Shown here one piece after another: positions 20,850 through 29,499 of a DNA stretch of 41,284 nt. Source of the stretch: Syntrophomonadaceae bacterium (GTDB lineage Bacteria; Bacillota; Syntrophomonadia; Syntrophomonadales; Syntrophomonadaceae). Position numbers and translations under genes: made by a program. Below the pieces are notes generated by a model. That model made no database searches. It was not told the DNA's origin and saw nothing but the letters and a program-made list of their open reading frames with translations. The DNA is taken from assembly GCA_014360155.1 (NCBI GenBank), contig JACIYB010000004.1:1-41284 (forward strand). Reading direction: 5' to 3'. The stretch's first letter is position 1; every line of letters starts with the position of its first letter.

Positions 20850-21422
20850 TTACCAGACGATGGCTTGCACCGCGCTCACGCTGGTCGCGGCCATGACCTC
20901 GGCCTTGAGCGTCTGCAAGTGCTGAAATGCCGCTGCGCCCTGAGCACCGAATGCTGCTGCCAAACCTTGCATGTCGGCGTAGGTGAACGGCACTTGCGTG
21001 TTATCAAGCGAAACCCAGTAGAACCCGGATGGGGTCGCAGCAGCGGCCTGGAACGCCAGCAGCATTTGCGTCAAGTTCGCCACGCTCTGCGGGTCGGCCT
21101 GATACGTCTTGGTGACTCCGCCCTTGCTGGTGTAGCTCACCGCCTGCTGGATCGCAGCGCCGTAGGACTGCCTGAGCGTTGCAATTTGTGAGGCTTGCGC
21201 TTGGGCCAGCAGCTGCGCCGCAGTGGGCGCGTTCGGGTTCGTCTGCGTCAGAGCGCCATTGACAACCCACCATTCGCCGGATTGGTTGGCCCATTCATCG
21301 GGCGTGACCGCAATGGTTTTAGCTGTGGATGGTGGCGAAGCGTAGGAAAATCGTTGTGTGTCCTGCCATTGCAAAACCTGTGCGGTATTCGTGTCGTAGA
21401 GAGCTTGTTGTGTCATGTTCAT
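20850..21422 (-). CDS. Tail fibre assembly protein (DUF4376-type)
   Basis: A 190-aa protein. The N-terminal half resembles tail-fibre assembly chaperones (ALYDTNTAQVLQWQDTQRFS and PDEWANQSGEWWVVNGAL). The C-terminal half matches the DUF4376 helical domain with GFYWVSLDNTQVPFTYADMQ and LQTLKAEVMAA. It directly follows the fibre gene with a TGATG overlap. I chose the ATG at 21422. It presumably helps fold the glycine-rich fibre. Confidence 0.75.
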   Translation of the reverse strand: MNMTQQALYDTNTAQVLQWQDTQRFSYASPPSTAKTIAVTPDEWANQSGEWWVVNGALTQTNPNAPTAAQLLAQAQASQIATLRQSYGAAIQQAVSYTSKGGVTKTYQADPQSVANLTQMLLAFQAAAATPSGFYWVSLDNTQVPFTYADMQGLAAAFGAQGAAAFQHLQTLKAEVMAATSVSAVQAIVW

Positions 21423-22675
21423 CACCATTCAATCACTAAGAAGCCTGGAGCGCCGGCTGCGCCGTTGCCGCCAGCATTAGCCGCAGGACCATATACTCCA
21501 CCACCTCCACCACCACCAGATCCATAACCACCGGAAGCGTTTCCATTAATACCGGCTCCATTTGCGGCGCGTCCGCTGCCTCCACCTCCGCCGAACGGAT
21601 TAGAGGCACCATCACCACCGTTACCGGTATAGTTTCCGTCACTGCCGCCGCTCCCAGCAGGGTAGCCAGGGCCACCAGGGCCACCAGGGCCACCACCGGG
21701 TAGCCCGGCGGTTGTACTTGTCTGTCCAGCACCGCCACCACCTCCACCACCTCCGGCCAACGTCAGAAGTGTCGTTGCGCTGGTGGAGTCTGTCAGAACC
21801 GTATTGCCGCCAGTCGTACCATTAGCACCGCTCGCACCTGTATTCGCACCACCAGCCCCACCCACTCCGGCTGCTCCAATGGTGATAGAGAGGCTATCCC
21901 CCGGTGTGACGCTGATGGGCTGCTTGATGGTCGATTGACCTGCACCGCCTCCACCACCACCTCCGCCGCCTACGTTGCCAGAACTCCCCACTGTGCCACC
22001 ACCGCCAGCACCTCCACCACCGCCAGCAACGGCAGAAACCCAGATTTTGGTGACATTGGCAGGAACAACAAAGGTGCCGTTGGCAGTAAAAACAGACTTG
22101 TTTCCCCCAATGAAGGCACCTGCGAGCAGCCCCTTTGATTGGGCCATCAAATGAGCCACGTTATTCGTTGCGTCGTACTCGAACTCGTAATACCCACCTG
22201 CTTTGATTTCGCCGCCGACCATGGCAGCGCCGTTTACGTAGGCTGGAATGGCGCCAAGCCCGTTAGGATTAACAGTTGTGGCGCCGGTGTTGTCGGCAGC
22301 GGCTTTGATTCGGAATACCATTCCATCGGTGAGTGCAGTCGGAGCCGGTGAAAGCGCGATTGCAATGGCGTTTGCGGTACCGGTATCGATGGCGTAAGAC
22401 AAGTCGCCTCGAATCGCGCGCGCAAGATTGGCGAGGATCGTTGCTGTTGTTCCGTCATCGACTACATTCTGCCCGGTGGCATCGGCAATAAGCTGACCAA
22501 TTACGGACGCCATGATCGACGGCTGGCGAAGAATCTTGTTTAGCTCATTCGACGGCACGATTCCGGATGTTAAGCCGTTCTGCAAAAGCGTTGTTAATGC
22601 CGCGTACTGCGCCTGCGTGAGCACATTGGCCCCGCTTCCGACTGCATACGGCAGGAAGTCATTTGTTCCAGGCAT
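21422..22675 (-). CDS. Tail fibre with glycine-rich adhesin domain
   Basis: A 417-aa host-recognition fibre. The N-terminal 190 residues (starting MPGTNDFLPYAVGSGANVLT) are a typical baseplate-attachment and shaft region. A beta segment (VFTANGTFVVPANVTKIWVS) leads into about 200 residues dominated by runs of four to nine glycines, interrupted by short polar loops. This is the composition of polyglycine-II sandwich adhesins such as T-even gp38, whose loops contact receptors. The end, GAPGFLVIEW, is the closing strand. Such loops diversify quickly and set host range. Confidence 0.82.
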   Translation of the reverse strand: MPGTNDFLPYAVGSGANVLTQAQYAALTTLLQNGLTSGIVPSNELNKILRQPSIMASVIGQLIADATGQNVVDDGTTATILANLARAIRGDLSYAIDTGTANAIAIALSPAPTALTDGMVFRIKAAADNTGATTVNPNGLGAIPAYVNGAAMVGGEIKAGGYYEFEYDATNNVAHLMAQSKGLLAGAFIGGNKSVFTANGTFVVPANVTKIWVSAVAGGGGGAGGGGTVGSSGNVGGGGGGGGGAGQSTIKQPISVTPGDSLSITIGAAGVGGAGGANTGASGANGTTGGNTVLTDSTSATTLLTLAGGGGGGGGAGQTSTTAGLPGGGPGGPGGPGYPAGSGGSDGNYTGNGGDGASNPFGGGGGSGRAANGAGINGNASGGYGSGGGGGGGVYGPAANAGGNGAAGAPGFLVIEW

Positions 22676-22684
22676 GATTGATCC

Positions 22685-23332
22685 TTATTGTGGAGCGTTG
22701 AAGACGGCAATCGCGCCGGAATCGAGTCCGGCAAACGATGTGTTTTGAACATCAAGAGCAAAAATTGGCGCGTTGGCGCTAGGTGTGACATAGGAAAGAA
22801 CGCGTACGCCGCCGGGCTTTGCGTTCAGCAGTCCTTGTGTAAGCATGGCTAGGGTTAAGGCATCTGGAATTGCGCCAGTCAGCCCGATATACATCGTCAG
22901 ATCGGCGTTATCCTGAATGAATGGAACCAGAGCCGATCCCGCAAAAAGCGCGTCATAGATTGCATAAGCCTGAGTGAGTGAGCCATCCCACTGGTTATTG
23001 AGAATGCGCGCCCGAATGACAAGCCGGTATTGATCGTCCGGCAATTGCTCAAGTCCTTGCGTCGGTGTGTATGGCGTCCAGACAATGCCGCTATCCAAAC
23101 CGGGGGCGATATCTAGGCTAAAAAACACGTCCGTGATTGGCGTTTTGAGGTTGCGCGAAATACCTACCCATTGGCCGATAAAATCAAGCTGCTCACCGAC
23201 CGCGACATCGAGATCGAAAACACCATTGAGAGCCGATTGCATTGACGGCATAGGTCCTGTCAGCGCTGAAACCAGCGCCGTGAATTTGGGCTTCTGCGCG
23301 TGCTCGCTGGTGATTAAGTCGGTGTAGCTCAT
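22685..23332 (-). CDS. Baseplate wedge protein, DUF2612
   Basis: A 215-aa protein with the DUF2612 pattern SALNGVFDLDVAVGEQLDFI then GQWVGISRN, and DDQYRLVIRARILNNQWDGS. Proteins of this family form the outer wedge next to baseplate J and carry the fibres. The gene lies between baseplate J and the fibre gene, as expected. Confidence 0.85.
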   Translation of the reverse strand: MSYTDLITSEHAQKPKFTALVSALTGPMPSMQSALNGVFDLDVAVGEQLDFIGQWVGISRNLKTPITDVFFSLDIAPGLDSGIVWTPYTPTQGLEQLPDDQYRLVIRARILNNQWDGSLTQAYAIYDALFAGSALVPFIQDNADLTMYIGLTGAIPDALTLAMLTQGLLNAKPGGVRVLSYVTPSANAPIFALDVQNTSFAGLDSGAIAVFNAPQ

Positions 23333-24540
23333 GCTGTCAGAGCCACATTAGCCACGGAGGAAACAGGCGCGGCATTGAACGCAATGGCAATATTGCTCGT
23401 TCCGGTTGGGTTTGCCGCAGTCCCGATTGCCAGCGATGTGATGGAGTATGTCGCGCTTAATGCGTCAAGCTGCGCCTGAGTCAATCCGCTCGATGATGTG
23501 GCCGCATCGCCGGACAGCGTAGCGGCTGCGTACATTTTTGCCATGTAGACAGTGCCACCGATGCCGCCCGCATTGATCGCCGCCGCAATGGCTTCTTGAA
23601 TCAAAGTTCCGGTTGTGGACACATAGCCAGTCAAAGGCACAATCGTGATGGCCGCGTATATCTGAATCTGCGCTAACTCGAACCAGTTGATCGTGATCGG
23701 CAGGCCGACAGGATCGGTTACTTGCTGCGAGGTCGTGCCATAGGTCTGCGTTCCGGGTGGCTTGCGTAGCTGGATAGCCTGCGCCACCGCGAGGACATTG
23801 CCACCGCCAACCACGGGGGATATTGAGTGGGCAGGAATACCGTTGGCATCAGCCACATCGGTGTCATTTTCGTACACCTCAAGAGCAGTCACACCGGGGA
23901 CATTGGCAATCGCGGCATAAATCGCGCCGATTACTGTCTGCGCTGGCTGGGCTGTTGACTTTGATTGGCGGATACGAAGCTGCGGATCTGTTTCCGCTGG
24001 TGCGCCGACAGTAGCCGCCGCTGGATTGGTGATCGACTGCCATCCCTGCGTAGGCGTGGATATTTTGGTGATCGTGTTCGCCTGGGCCGTGATCGCGCCG
24101 AGCGTTGCGCATGTCGCTGTGGTGGTTACGGTTCCACCAATACCAATCGTGACCAGAGCGGGTAGATTCCACTTGATCCCGTTCACGTCCTCGGCAACGC
24201 CATTGCTTATCTGTTTGCCAGCCTGCCCGACAATATCGACAACGGCTGTGCTGTTCGTCGGCACGAGCTTTGCCAGCCCGTTTATTTTCACCATCGACGC
24301 AAGGCCAGCGCCCTGAGCATATGCAGGAGAGAACGAGTTATAAGCCGCCACAATCGCATTGTTCGTGTCGGTGAATGCCTGAGCAAGAATGCCGATCAAC
24401 TGCCCGTCCTGGCTATCCGATCCCAGATAAACATCCGCGCCGAATATGCCCTGATAGACCGCCACCAAATCAGAGTAGATATCGGAGTATGTCGGCGCGT
24501 GAATGCCCGTTGCATCAATATAAACAGAGCGGATCGTCAT
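23329..24540 (-). CDS. Baseplate J-like protein
   Basis: A 403-aa wedge protein of the P2 gpJ / T4 gp6 group. Diagnostic tracts are YLGSDSQDGQLIGILAQAFT near the N-terminus, then RRSQ-like TDPQLRIRQSKSTAQPAQTV and GAIYAAIANVPGVTALEVYE. It shapes the ring that opens when the tail contracts. Starts and stops overlap both neighbours by 4 bases. Confidence 0.92.
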   Translation of the reverse strand: MTIRSVYIDATGIHAPTYSDIYSDLVAVYQGIFGADVYLGSDSQDGQLIGILAQAFTDTNNAIVAAYNSFSPAYAQGAGLASMVKINGLAKLVPTNSTAVVDIVGQAGKQISNGVAEDVNGIKWNLPALVTIGIGGTVTTTATCATLGAITAQANTITKISTPTQGWQSITNPAAATVGAPAETDPQLRIRQSKSTAQPAQTVIGAIYAAIANVPGVTALEVYENDTDVADANGIPAHSISPVVGGGNVLAVAQAIQLRKPPGTQTYGTTSQQVTDPVGLPITINWFELAQIQIYAAITIVPLTGYVSTTGTLIQEAIAAAINAGGIGGTVYMAKMYAAATLSGDAATSSSGLTQAQLDALSATYSITSLAIGTAANPTGTSNIAIAFNAAPVSSVANVALTA

Positions 24541-24869
24541 TGAGGGATGCTCACTGTTGCTTGCCCGTAGGCGGTATTAATGGTGCATGTAACCGATAGG
24601 GCGCGATTTGGTGAAACGCTGCTTGAATAGCTGACGATTTCGGTCACGCCGGGCGTTGATAAAATACGCGACTTGATGGCGAAGTCATAGTTTCGGTTAT
24701 GACCAAGGATGCCTTGCATGTAGGGCGTGCCGTCTGTCACATCAAGGAACCATTCACCCTGCCAGAGCAGTAGCCGCGTTTTTACGGCCTGCGCGACGGC
24801 TTCTGGCGAATTGGCGAGGAATTGCCCGATGGTGTAATCGCCGTTTGCGTCCAGTGATCGGTAAATCAT
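24537..24869 (-). CDS. Baseplate wedge subunit, W/gp25-like
   Basis: A 110-aa protein (MIYRSLDANGDYTIGQ..., then QAVKTRLLLWQGEWFLDVTD and GTPYMQGILGH) that fits the gp25/W family, which links the sheath to the baseplate. The ATG at 24869 overlaps the stop of the spike gene. A longer upstream frame to 25271 is antisense noise within the spike gene frame. Confidence 0.8.
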   Translation of the reverse strand: MIYRSLDANGDYTIGQFLANSPEAVAQAVKTRLLLWQGEWFLDVTDGTPYMQGILGHNRNYDFAIKSRILSTPGVTEIVSYSSSVSPNRALSVTCTINTAYGQATVSIPQ

Positions 24870-25546
24870 TAATTCGGCCCTGCTGTTGTGCCGCTGCCCG
24901 GCTGAACGCCGCCATGAGTGTGCGTATTGATCGTGATGCCGCCGATGGTGCCGCCTGATGTACTGTTGTTGACCTTGCCATTCAGGTTGATGTTTGGCGC
25001 GGTCAGGTTTGCCGCCGTCGAGGCATTGACGTTCACATTCGCCGCGCTCAACGTCACTTCCCCGGGACCGACTTCCACATACTCCGCGCCGTCGTTGCTC
25101 CGAAGCTGTGTTGATGTCGCGCTGATATTGCCGATCACGCGCGGAACCGATGAAAAGCCGAGAACCGCAAAGCCATCTGATAAGTCGTGCATTCGCATCA
25201 CGGCCTGATTCTGAACGCCGCCTGACTGCCACCAAGCGTCGATGCATCGATTGGCGAACACGATCAAGCATTCATCGCCCTGCGCGACCGGAAACGTCAG
25301 CGTAAAGCCGCCGCCGCTCGGGAACTGAACCGGGCAGTCGAGAAGCACTGGAAGATCGACGTTTGTCGATACCCCGTCCTTGTCGAACTGGATTGCTCGA
25401 ATCGCTGGCTGAACCACCACTGTCTGCTCTGCCGCATTGAATGACTGGATGATTCCCGGCATCGATGTCCAGACATTCGCCAGCCGCCCATCAAAAGCCC
25501 TTGCCTGTGTGCGCTGCGGGTCGTTGAGAATCTCAAAGGCGTTCAT
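24869..25546 (-). CDS. Tail spike, Gp138/V-like membrane-puncturing protein
   Basis: A 225-aa central spike. The N-terminal OB-like domain (VWTSMPGIIQSFNAAEQTVV, FPSGGGFTLTFPVAQGDECL) is followed by a beta-helix-like stretch. The apex reads TINTHTHGGVQPGSGTTAGP. The H-x-H pair is the iron-binding tip seen in spikes of phages such as P2 and phi92. It pierces the outer membrane on contraction. Confidence 0.9.
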   Translation of the reverse strand: MNAFEILNDPQRTQARAFDGRLANVWTSMPGIIQSFNAAEQTVVVQPAIRAIQFDKDGVSTNVDLPVLLDCPVQFPSGGGFTLTFPVAQGDECLIVFANRCIDAWWQSGGVQNQAVMRMHDLSDGFAVLGFSSVPRVIGNISATSTQLRSNDGAEYVEVGPGEVTLSAANVNVNASTAANLTAPNINLNGKVNNSTSGGTIGGITINTHTHGGVQPGSGTTAGPN

Positions 25547-26478
25547 TAGTTGATGCTCGGGCCGTAGTTGAGCTGCTGCGCAAGTGCACCGGGGTCATAC
25601 GCGAACCGGCTATAACATACGAACTCCGAATACCAATCCTGCCCGCGTGTGTCACCGACATGGTTCACAAAGAGCAGCTTGTACGTTCCGTCTGCTGTCA
25701 GCGGCGGCGTGCTTTGTGTTTGATCCGGGCCTGTGTATGCGTTTGAATACCCGTACTGCCTGATCTGTGAGTTGTCCAGCTTCACAAGCATGTTCTGCTG
25801 CAGATTCGGGTTAAGCAGACACTTTCCGCTGATGCCGATCTCAGTTTGCTCAGGGAAGCCGATCAAGCCGGTGTCGCTGGTGATGACCGGAATATCGCCT
25901 TGCTTGTAGCCGCCGGTAACGACCACATCCAGTTCGCCATCGTCGGTAATGCACCACTGCGCGCCGATGGTTGATGCCTGGGCGGTAATGTGATCCCGGG
26001 CCATACCGAAGAACACAACACCGCGTGGCAATGTCGCGCCATTTTGTGGTGCTTGAATCGTGCCTGTATTGATGCCGACGTTCTTGCTGATCTGCCCGAG
26101 CCGCCCGATTGCATCCGAACCAGCCGCCATACTGAAATTAAGCATGGCGTAGTTGTAGAGCTTGTCCGATACGGCGGCGGTTACATCCAGATAGGTGTCG
26201 GTGCTGTTCTCGCGCCCATTACGCACTTGCACAATCTCGCCCTTGAATATCTGGTTGAAATTGCCCTCGTAACCAGCCGATACCATGATCTGGTCGCCCT
26301 CCTTCGTTATCAGGCGGGAGGTGGTTTTCGATAGGTTGTAAATCCGAATGTAGGCAGTCTTGGGCGTGTTCATCGTCCACGCGCGAATGTCGAACGTGAA
26401 GTGCATGTCCGTGAGGTCAATCAACTGGTTGCCAGAGATTACCGTCAGGCTCGCCTTGCGCTTGTATTGGGCTGTCAT
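25546..26478 (-). CDS. Baseplate hub protein
   Basis: A 310-aa hub subunit. It opens with strand-rich repeats (TVISGNQLIDLTDMHFTFDI, AYIRIYNLSKTTSRLI) and contains the tail-hub pattern IMVSAGYEGNFNQIFKGEIV. Comparable proteins (P2 gpD, T4 gp27) form the trimeric platform between tail tube and spike. The ATG at 26478 (MTAQYKRK) is preferred over one 12 bases upstream. Confidence 0.82.
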   Translation of the reverse strand: MTAQYKRKASLTVISGNQLIDLTDMHFTFDIRAWTMNTPKTAYIRIYNLSKTTSRLITKEGDQIMVSAGYEGNFNQIFKGEIVQVRNGRENSTDTYLDVTAAVSDKLYNYAMLNFSMAAGSDAIGRLGQISKNVGINTGTIQAPQNGATLPRGVVFFGMARDHITAQASTIGAQWCITDDGELDVVVTGGYKQGDIPVITSDTGLIGFPEQTEIGISGKCLLNPNLQQNMLVKLDNSQIRQYGYSNAYTGPDQTQSTPPLTADGTYKLLFVNHVGDTRGQDWYSEFVCYSRFAYDPGALAQQLNYGPSIN

Positions 26479-26780
26479 GGCGTTACCCAATACAGATTGG
26501 CCGTTGACCCGAGATTGTCATAAGTCGGCATGGCGTCAGAATCAACGCCGCTGGATTTGACCAGCAAATCGCCGCCAAGCATCAGGTAGGCGAATTGCTC
26601 AAGCAATGACGCGCCGGTTATCAGCGGGATGCCCGCAAGCACGCTATTCCCCGCGCTGTCGTTAATATCCATATACCAGGTATCGGTGCGCCAGATGATT
26701 TTTAACTGGTAAACCGAGCCATTGAGCGACACACGGAAATACTGCGAGTTTGGCTGCGTCGGAATCAGGTATGTGGTCAT
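26475..26780 (-). CDS. Baseplate plug protein (DUF6983-like)
   Basis: A 101-aa protein with QYFRVSLNGSVYQLKIIWRT and WYMDINDSAGNSVLAGIPLI, matching the small baseplate plug of minimal contractile tails (Pam3 gp18-type). Overlaps of 4 bases on either side place it between the Dit-like and hub genes, the usual order. Confidence 0.8.
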   Translation of the reverse strand: MTTYLIPTQPNSQYFRVSLNGSVYQLKIIWRTDTWYMDINDSAGNSVLAGIPLITGASLLEQFAYLMLGGDLLVKSSGVDSDAMPTYDNLGSTANLYWVTP

Positions 26781-27325
26781 GGCAGAACGGTCTCCGTCAT
26801 TTGCACAGTGCCGCCATTCAACGGATAAGCAGTCGCGGACGGGTTGGCCTGATTAGAAGCGGGCGGCAATGATTGAATCTGCGTCTGCACGATGATGATT
26901 TCCCGGCACTGCATATCAACCTTGAGCGCGTTTTCCGTGTCCTGATCCGTGACCACTGAAAGCGATGTGATCAACATGTTCTTGTACTGGCGTTTTCCGG
27001 TAACGATATCGATCGGCACGGCGGATGCCTGAAGGTCGAGCAAGTGCTGATAAATCGTGTCGAGCGGGGTAAATGTGCCGCCGCCCCATCCGATAGATAG
27101 ATCAACTTCGACCGGCTCCTTGTATGCGTGATCGCTGATCTTTGAGCCCAATTCAGTCGGGTGGCTCGTAATCGTCAGCATGTCGTAATGACGCTCGGCA
27201 AGTGTCGCCTGCGCCACGATGCCGCCAATGCTGCGGAATGTTTTTGAGGTATTACCGAGCAGGGCCAGTGCGCCAGATACGCCGAGCGCAATCAGTCCGC
27301 CGCCAGAGGTATCAATCAGGCTCAT
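26777..27325 (-). CDS. Baseplate Dit-like protein
   Basis: A 182-aa protein with a Gly-rich hydrophobic N-terminus (GGGLIALGVSGALALLG) and the segment ERHYDMLTITSHPTELGSKI then SDHAYKEPVEVDLSIGWG, characteristic of phage Dit-like N-terminal domains. It probably connects the tape-measure end to the hub. The middle section contains a DIVTGKRQYKNMLITSLSV motif typical of the family. Confidence 0.78.
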   Translation of the reverse strand: MSLIDTSGGGLIALGVSGALALLGNTSKTFRSIGGIVAQATLAERHYDMLTITSHPTELGSKISDHAYKEPVEVDLSIGWGGGTFTPLDTIYQHLLDLQASAVPIDIVTGKRQYKNMLITSLSVVTDQDTENALKVDMQCREIIIVQTQIQSLPPASNQANPSATAYPLNGGTVQMTETVLP

Positions 27326-28968
27326 CGGTGCGCCCCTGCGGTGTTACGCGCCAACTGCTGCGCTACATGCGCCTGTGCCTTTTCCACTTCCTTGGCGGTC
27401 AGTTTGGGGTCGGTGGATCGCACGTTGATCGTGGTGTTGATGTTTTGGGCGATACCCATCCGGCGCGGGACTTCTTCGCCATAGTTGCCGGGTGACTCAT
27501 AATCCCGCGTAACGATTTCATTTAGTCGCGCCAGATTATGCGGATTTGCCTGCATCTTCTTCCATTCGGGCCGGTGTTTGATTTCCCATGCCGCGAAGTC
27601 AAGCTGATCGTTTACGTCCGCAGCCTGTAACGGGAACCCCATGTGCTTCATAAATAGGGCTTGGCGCGTCTTATCCCATTGGACCAATCCAAGATGACCT
27701 TGGTTGTGCGCATGAGGGTTAAACGATGACTCTTGTTGCATACTCGCGGCCATTGCCACGGCCTGCTCTCTAGTTAACCCATTAGCCATTAACCGCGCGA
27801 CCGCATACCTACTCTTTTGCCGAAGCGCATAGGTATTTGCGGCTGTTTTCTGCTTCTCAAGCGCAGCTTTTCCCGCATCTATATCGCTTTGTTTTCGAGG
27901 GAAGTCCATGCCATCGGCGCTTTTCTGCTTCTCAAGCGCAGCTTTTCCCGCATCTATATCGCTTTGTTTTCGAGGGAAGTCCATGCCATCGGCGCTTGAT
28001 GTTGGATTCAGCGCGGGGCTATAAGCCAATCCGCCGACAAGAGCGCCGAGCGGGCCAAGCCAGCTAACTCCGGCGACCTCTGCCGCTGTCAATCCACCGG
28101 AAGCAGCCGAAGCAGCCGCTCCACCGTAGATCAGCCTTTTAGCCAGCCCGAGCGCAACCATGCCCGCGCCAACTTCAGCGAGTGGCGGCGCAATGACGGA
28201 AAACTCCCCGATCAGCTTATTAAGCCAATTGTTATTATCGGCCATCAACAGATTGGACTTCTCAAGTGTCTTGTTGAGAATTTCCATCGGTGTGAGTTCT
28301 GCCGTGGCTTTATCCCCTTCGATATAAGCACCGGCAAGCCGATACTGATTCATTACGGCGTGGCCTTTTGCGCCAGCCTTGTCCATGCTGTTGCCTTCGG
28401 CTGCGCGGTACTTGTCGAGAGCAGCGCCGAACCCCTTTTGCCGCATTGCCAGCTCGGTGTTTTCATCAATGCCGAGCATTTCAGCGTACTGCTTGGCCTG
28501 GTACTGCGGCATTCCCTGGAATGCGTGCGCCAGATCCTTCATGATCGCAACAGTGTCGCGTGCGTGGCCCTTGTTGTCTTTCAGCTTGATACCGATTGAC
28601 GACAGGAATGCACCGGAGCCGGGATTGTTCCGAATAAACCCGGCAACACCTTCAAGTGATCCTTGCGCGCCGCCAGCCGACGAGCCGAAAGATGCCGCTG
28701 CTTTTTGCAGGGCGATAAGATCCGCGATATGCGTGCCAGTCCGGTTTGCCGCAAAACCAAGCTGCTCCATGCTGCGTGCGTAGTTAAGTGTGCCTTTCGC
28801 GGCAACCAGCCCCATTGCACCCAATGCCGCAGCCGCCTTCAATGATGTTTTTGCAAAGCTACCAATCTTGGACTCGGTGGTTTTTACGCCGTCGAGCAAG
28901 CGCCGCTGGCTGGCTTCGTCCTGCTGATATTTCAGCGAGACTAAAAACTCTTGAAGGGTATCAGCCAT
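27322..28968 (-). CDS. Tape measure protein with C-terminal tail lysozyme domain
   Basis: A 548-aa tape measure, short compared with most, consistent with a short tail. The N-terminal part is helical with TKTSLKAAAALGAMGLVAAK-like amphipathic stretches. A hydrophobic segment lies near the middle (GPLGALVGGLAYSPALNPTS). The C-terminal third has the phage tail lysozyme pattern LTREQAVAMAASMQQESSFN then LGLVQWDKTRQALFMKH, with Glu in QQESSF as likely catalytic residue. It would digest peptidoglycan during injection. A perfect 75-bp duplication lies between the two parts. Confidence 0.88.
   Translation of the reverse strand: MADTLQEFLVSLKYQQDEASQRRLLDGVKTTESKIGSFAKTSLKAAAALGAMGLVAAKGTLNYARSMEQLGFAANRTGTHIADLIALQKAAASFGSSAGGAQGSLEGVAGFIRNNPGSGAFLSSIGIKLKDNKGHARDTVAIMKDLAHAFQGMPQYQAKQYAEMLGIDENTELAMRQKGFGAALDKYRAAEGNSMDKAGAKGHAVMNQYRLAGAYIEGDKATAELTPMEILNKTLEKSNLLMADNNNWLNKLIGEFSVIAPPLAEVGAGMVALGLAKRLIYGGAAASAASGGLTAAEVAGVSWLGPLGALVGGLAYSPALNPTSSADGMDFPRKQSDIDAGKAALEKQKSADGMDFPRKQSDIDAGKAALEKQKTAANTYALRQKSRYAVARLMANGLTREQAVAMAASMQQESSFNPHAHNQGHLGLVQWDKTRQALFMKHMGFPLQAADVNDQLDFAAWEIKHRPEWKKMQANPHNLARLNEIVTRDYESPGNYGEEVPRRMGIAQNINTTINVRSTDPKLTAKEVEKAQAHVAQQLARNTAGAHR
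27846..27995. repeat. Perfect 75-bp tandem duplication in the tape measure gene
   Basis: Units 27846-27920 and 27921-27995 are identical, adding 25 residues (SADGMDFPRKQSDIDAGKAA plus LEKQK) in frame. Complete identity indicates a recent event. In a tape measure, extra residues can lengthen the tail if they fall in the length-determining region. Confidence 0.95.
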
Positions 28969-29164
28969 TTTCGTTATGTGCCTTTCGGTCTAGGAAGTTG
29001 TTCATTCGCACGAAGTCGATCAATTGCAGCGAACCATCAAGCGCCGATTCATAACGGCACATGCCCGCGCCAATAGGGCGAAGGATAAAGTCCTCTGGGT
29101 CGCTCAGGAATCGCTCGCCAGCGGGTTCGTACCGAACACCAGACTGACGAGGCGCGAGAAAAAA
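28961..29164 (-). CDS. Tail assembly chaperone, -1 frameshift extension
   Basis: In the -1 frame relative to the chaperone gene, an open frame runs from the slippery heptamer T-TTT-TTC (29158-29164) to a TGA at 28961-28963 that overlaps the tape-measure ATG. Its end, ERFLSDPEDFILRPIGAGMC followed by RYESALDGSLQLIDFVR, matches the short protein family found after phage tail chaperones (DUF6889-like). A fusion made by -1 frameshifting is the known arrangement (lambda G/GT). A separate start at the internal ATG is possible. Confidence 0.7.
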   Translation of the reverse strand, partial: FFLAPRQSGVRYEPAGERFLSDPEDFILRPIGAGMCRYESALDGSLQLIDFVRMNNFLDRKAHNENG

Positions 29165-29499
29165 GGGGCGATACCGTCCTTGAGTGCCATATAGACAAGC
29201 TCCATCAAGTCAGCCCCGTCGATATCCTCGAACATCATCTTTCCGGCGCTGGCGTTGTAGATATCCGTCCAGCTTGTGCCTGCCCGCCGCTTGATGACTT
29301 TTAGGGCTTCCTTAGTGACGAATTCAACATCCGCCAGAGGTGCTTGTGCCAATGCCTCGGAGAAAGCAGCCAGAGTAGCGTTCTCGCCAGCGATATGCAA
29401 AACCAATGGCGATACCTTCATACCAACATAAAGCTGCGTAAAGGCATCCATGCGCGACACTGAATAGGTGTGCTCGCCGATCTTGAATTCGGTAGCCAT
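29104..29499 (-). CDS. Tail assembly chaperone
   Basis: A 131-aa protein (FKIGEHTYSVSRMDAFTQLY, then FSRLVSLVFGTNPLASDS) that keeps the tape measure soluble while tube subunits polymerise. It lies between tube and tape-measure genes. The CCTTTTTTC tract near its 3' end is the likely frameshift site giving the longer form. The frame ends at 29104 if no shift occurs. Confidence 0.8.
   Translation of the reverse strand: MATEFKIGEHTYSVSRMDAFTQLYVGMKVSPLVLHIAGENATLAAFSEALAQAPLADVEFVTKEALKVIKRRAGTSWTDIYNASAGKMMFEDIDGADLMELVYMALKDGIAPFFSRLVSLVFGTNPLASDS

Noticed and set aside
24870-25271. Extended reading frame upstream of the W/gp25-like gene
   Set aside because: It is an alternative frame of the spike gene; the ATG at 24869 overlaps the spike stop exactly.
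27817-27999. Plus-strand ORFs over the tape-measure duplication
   Set aside because: Antisense shadows of the 75-bp repeat with no start signals or homology.
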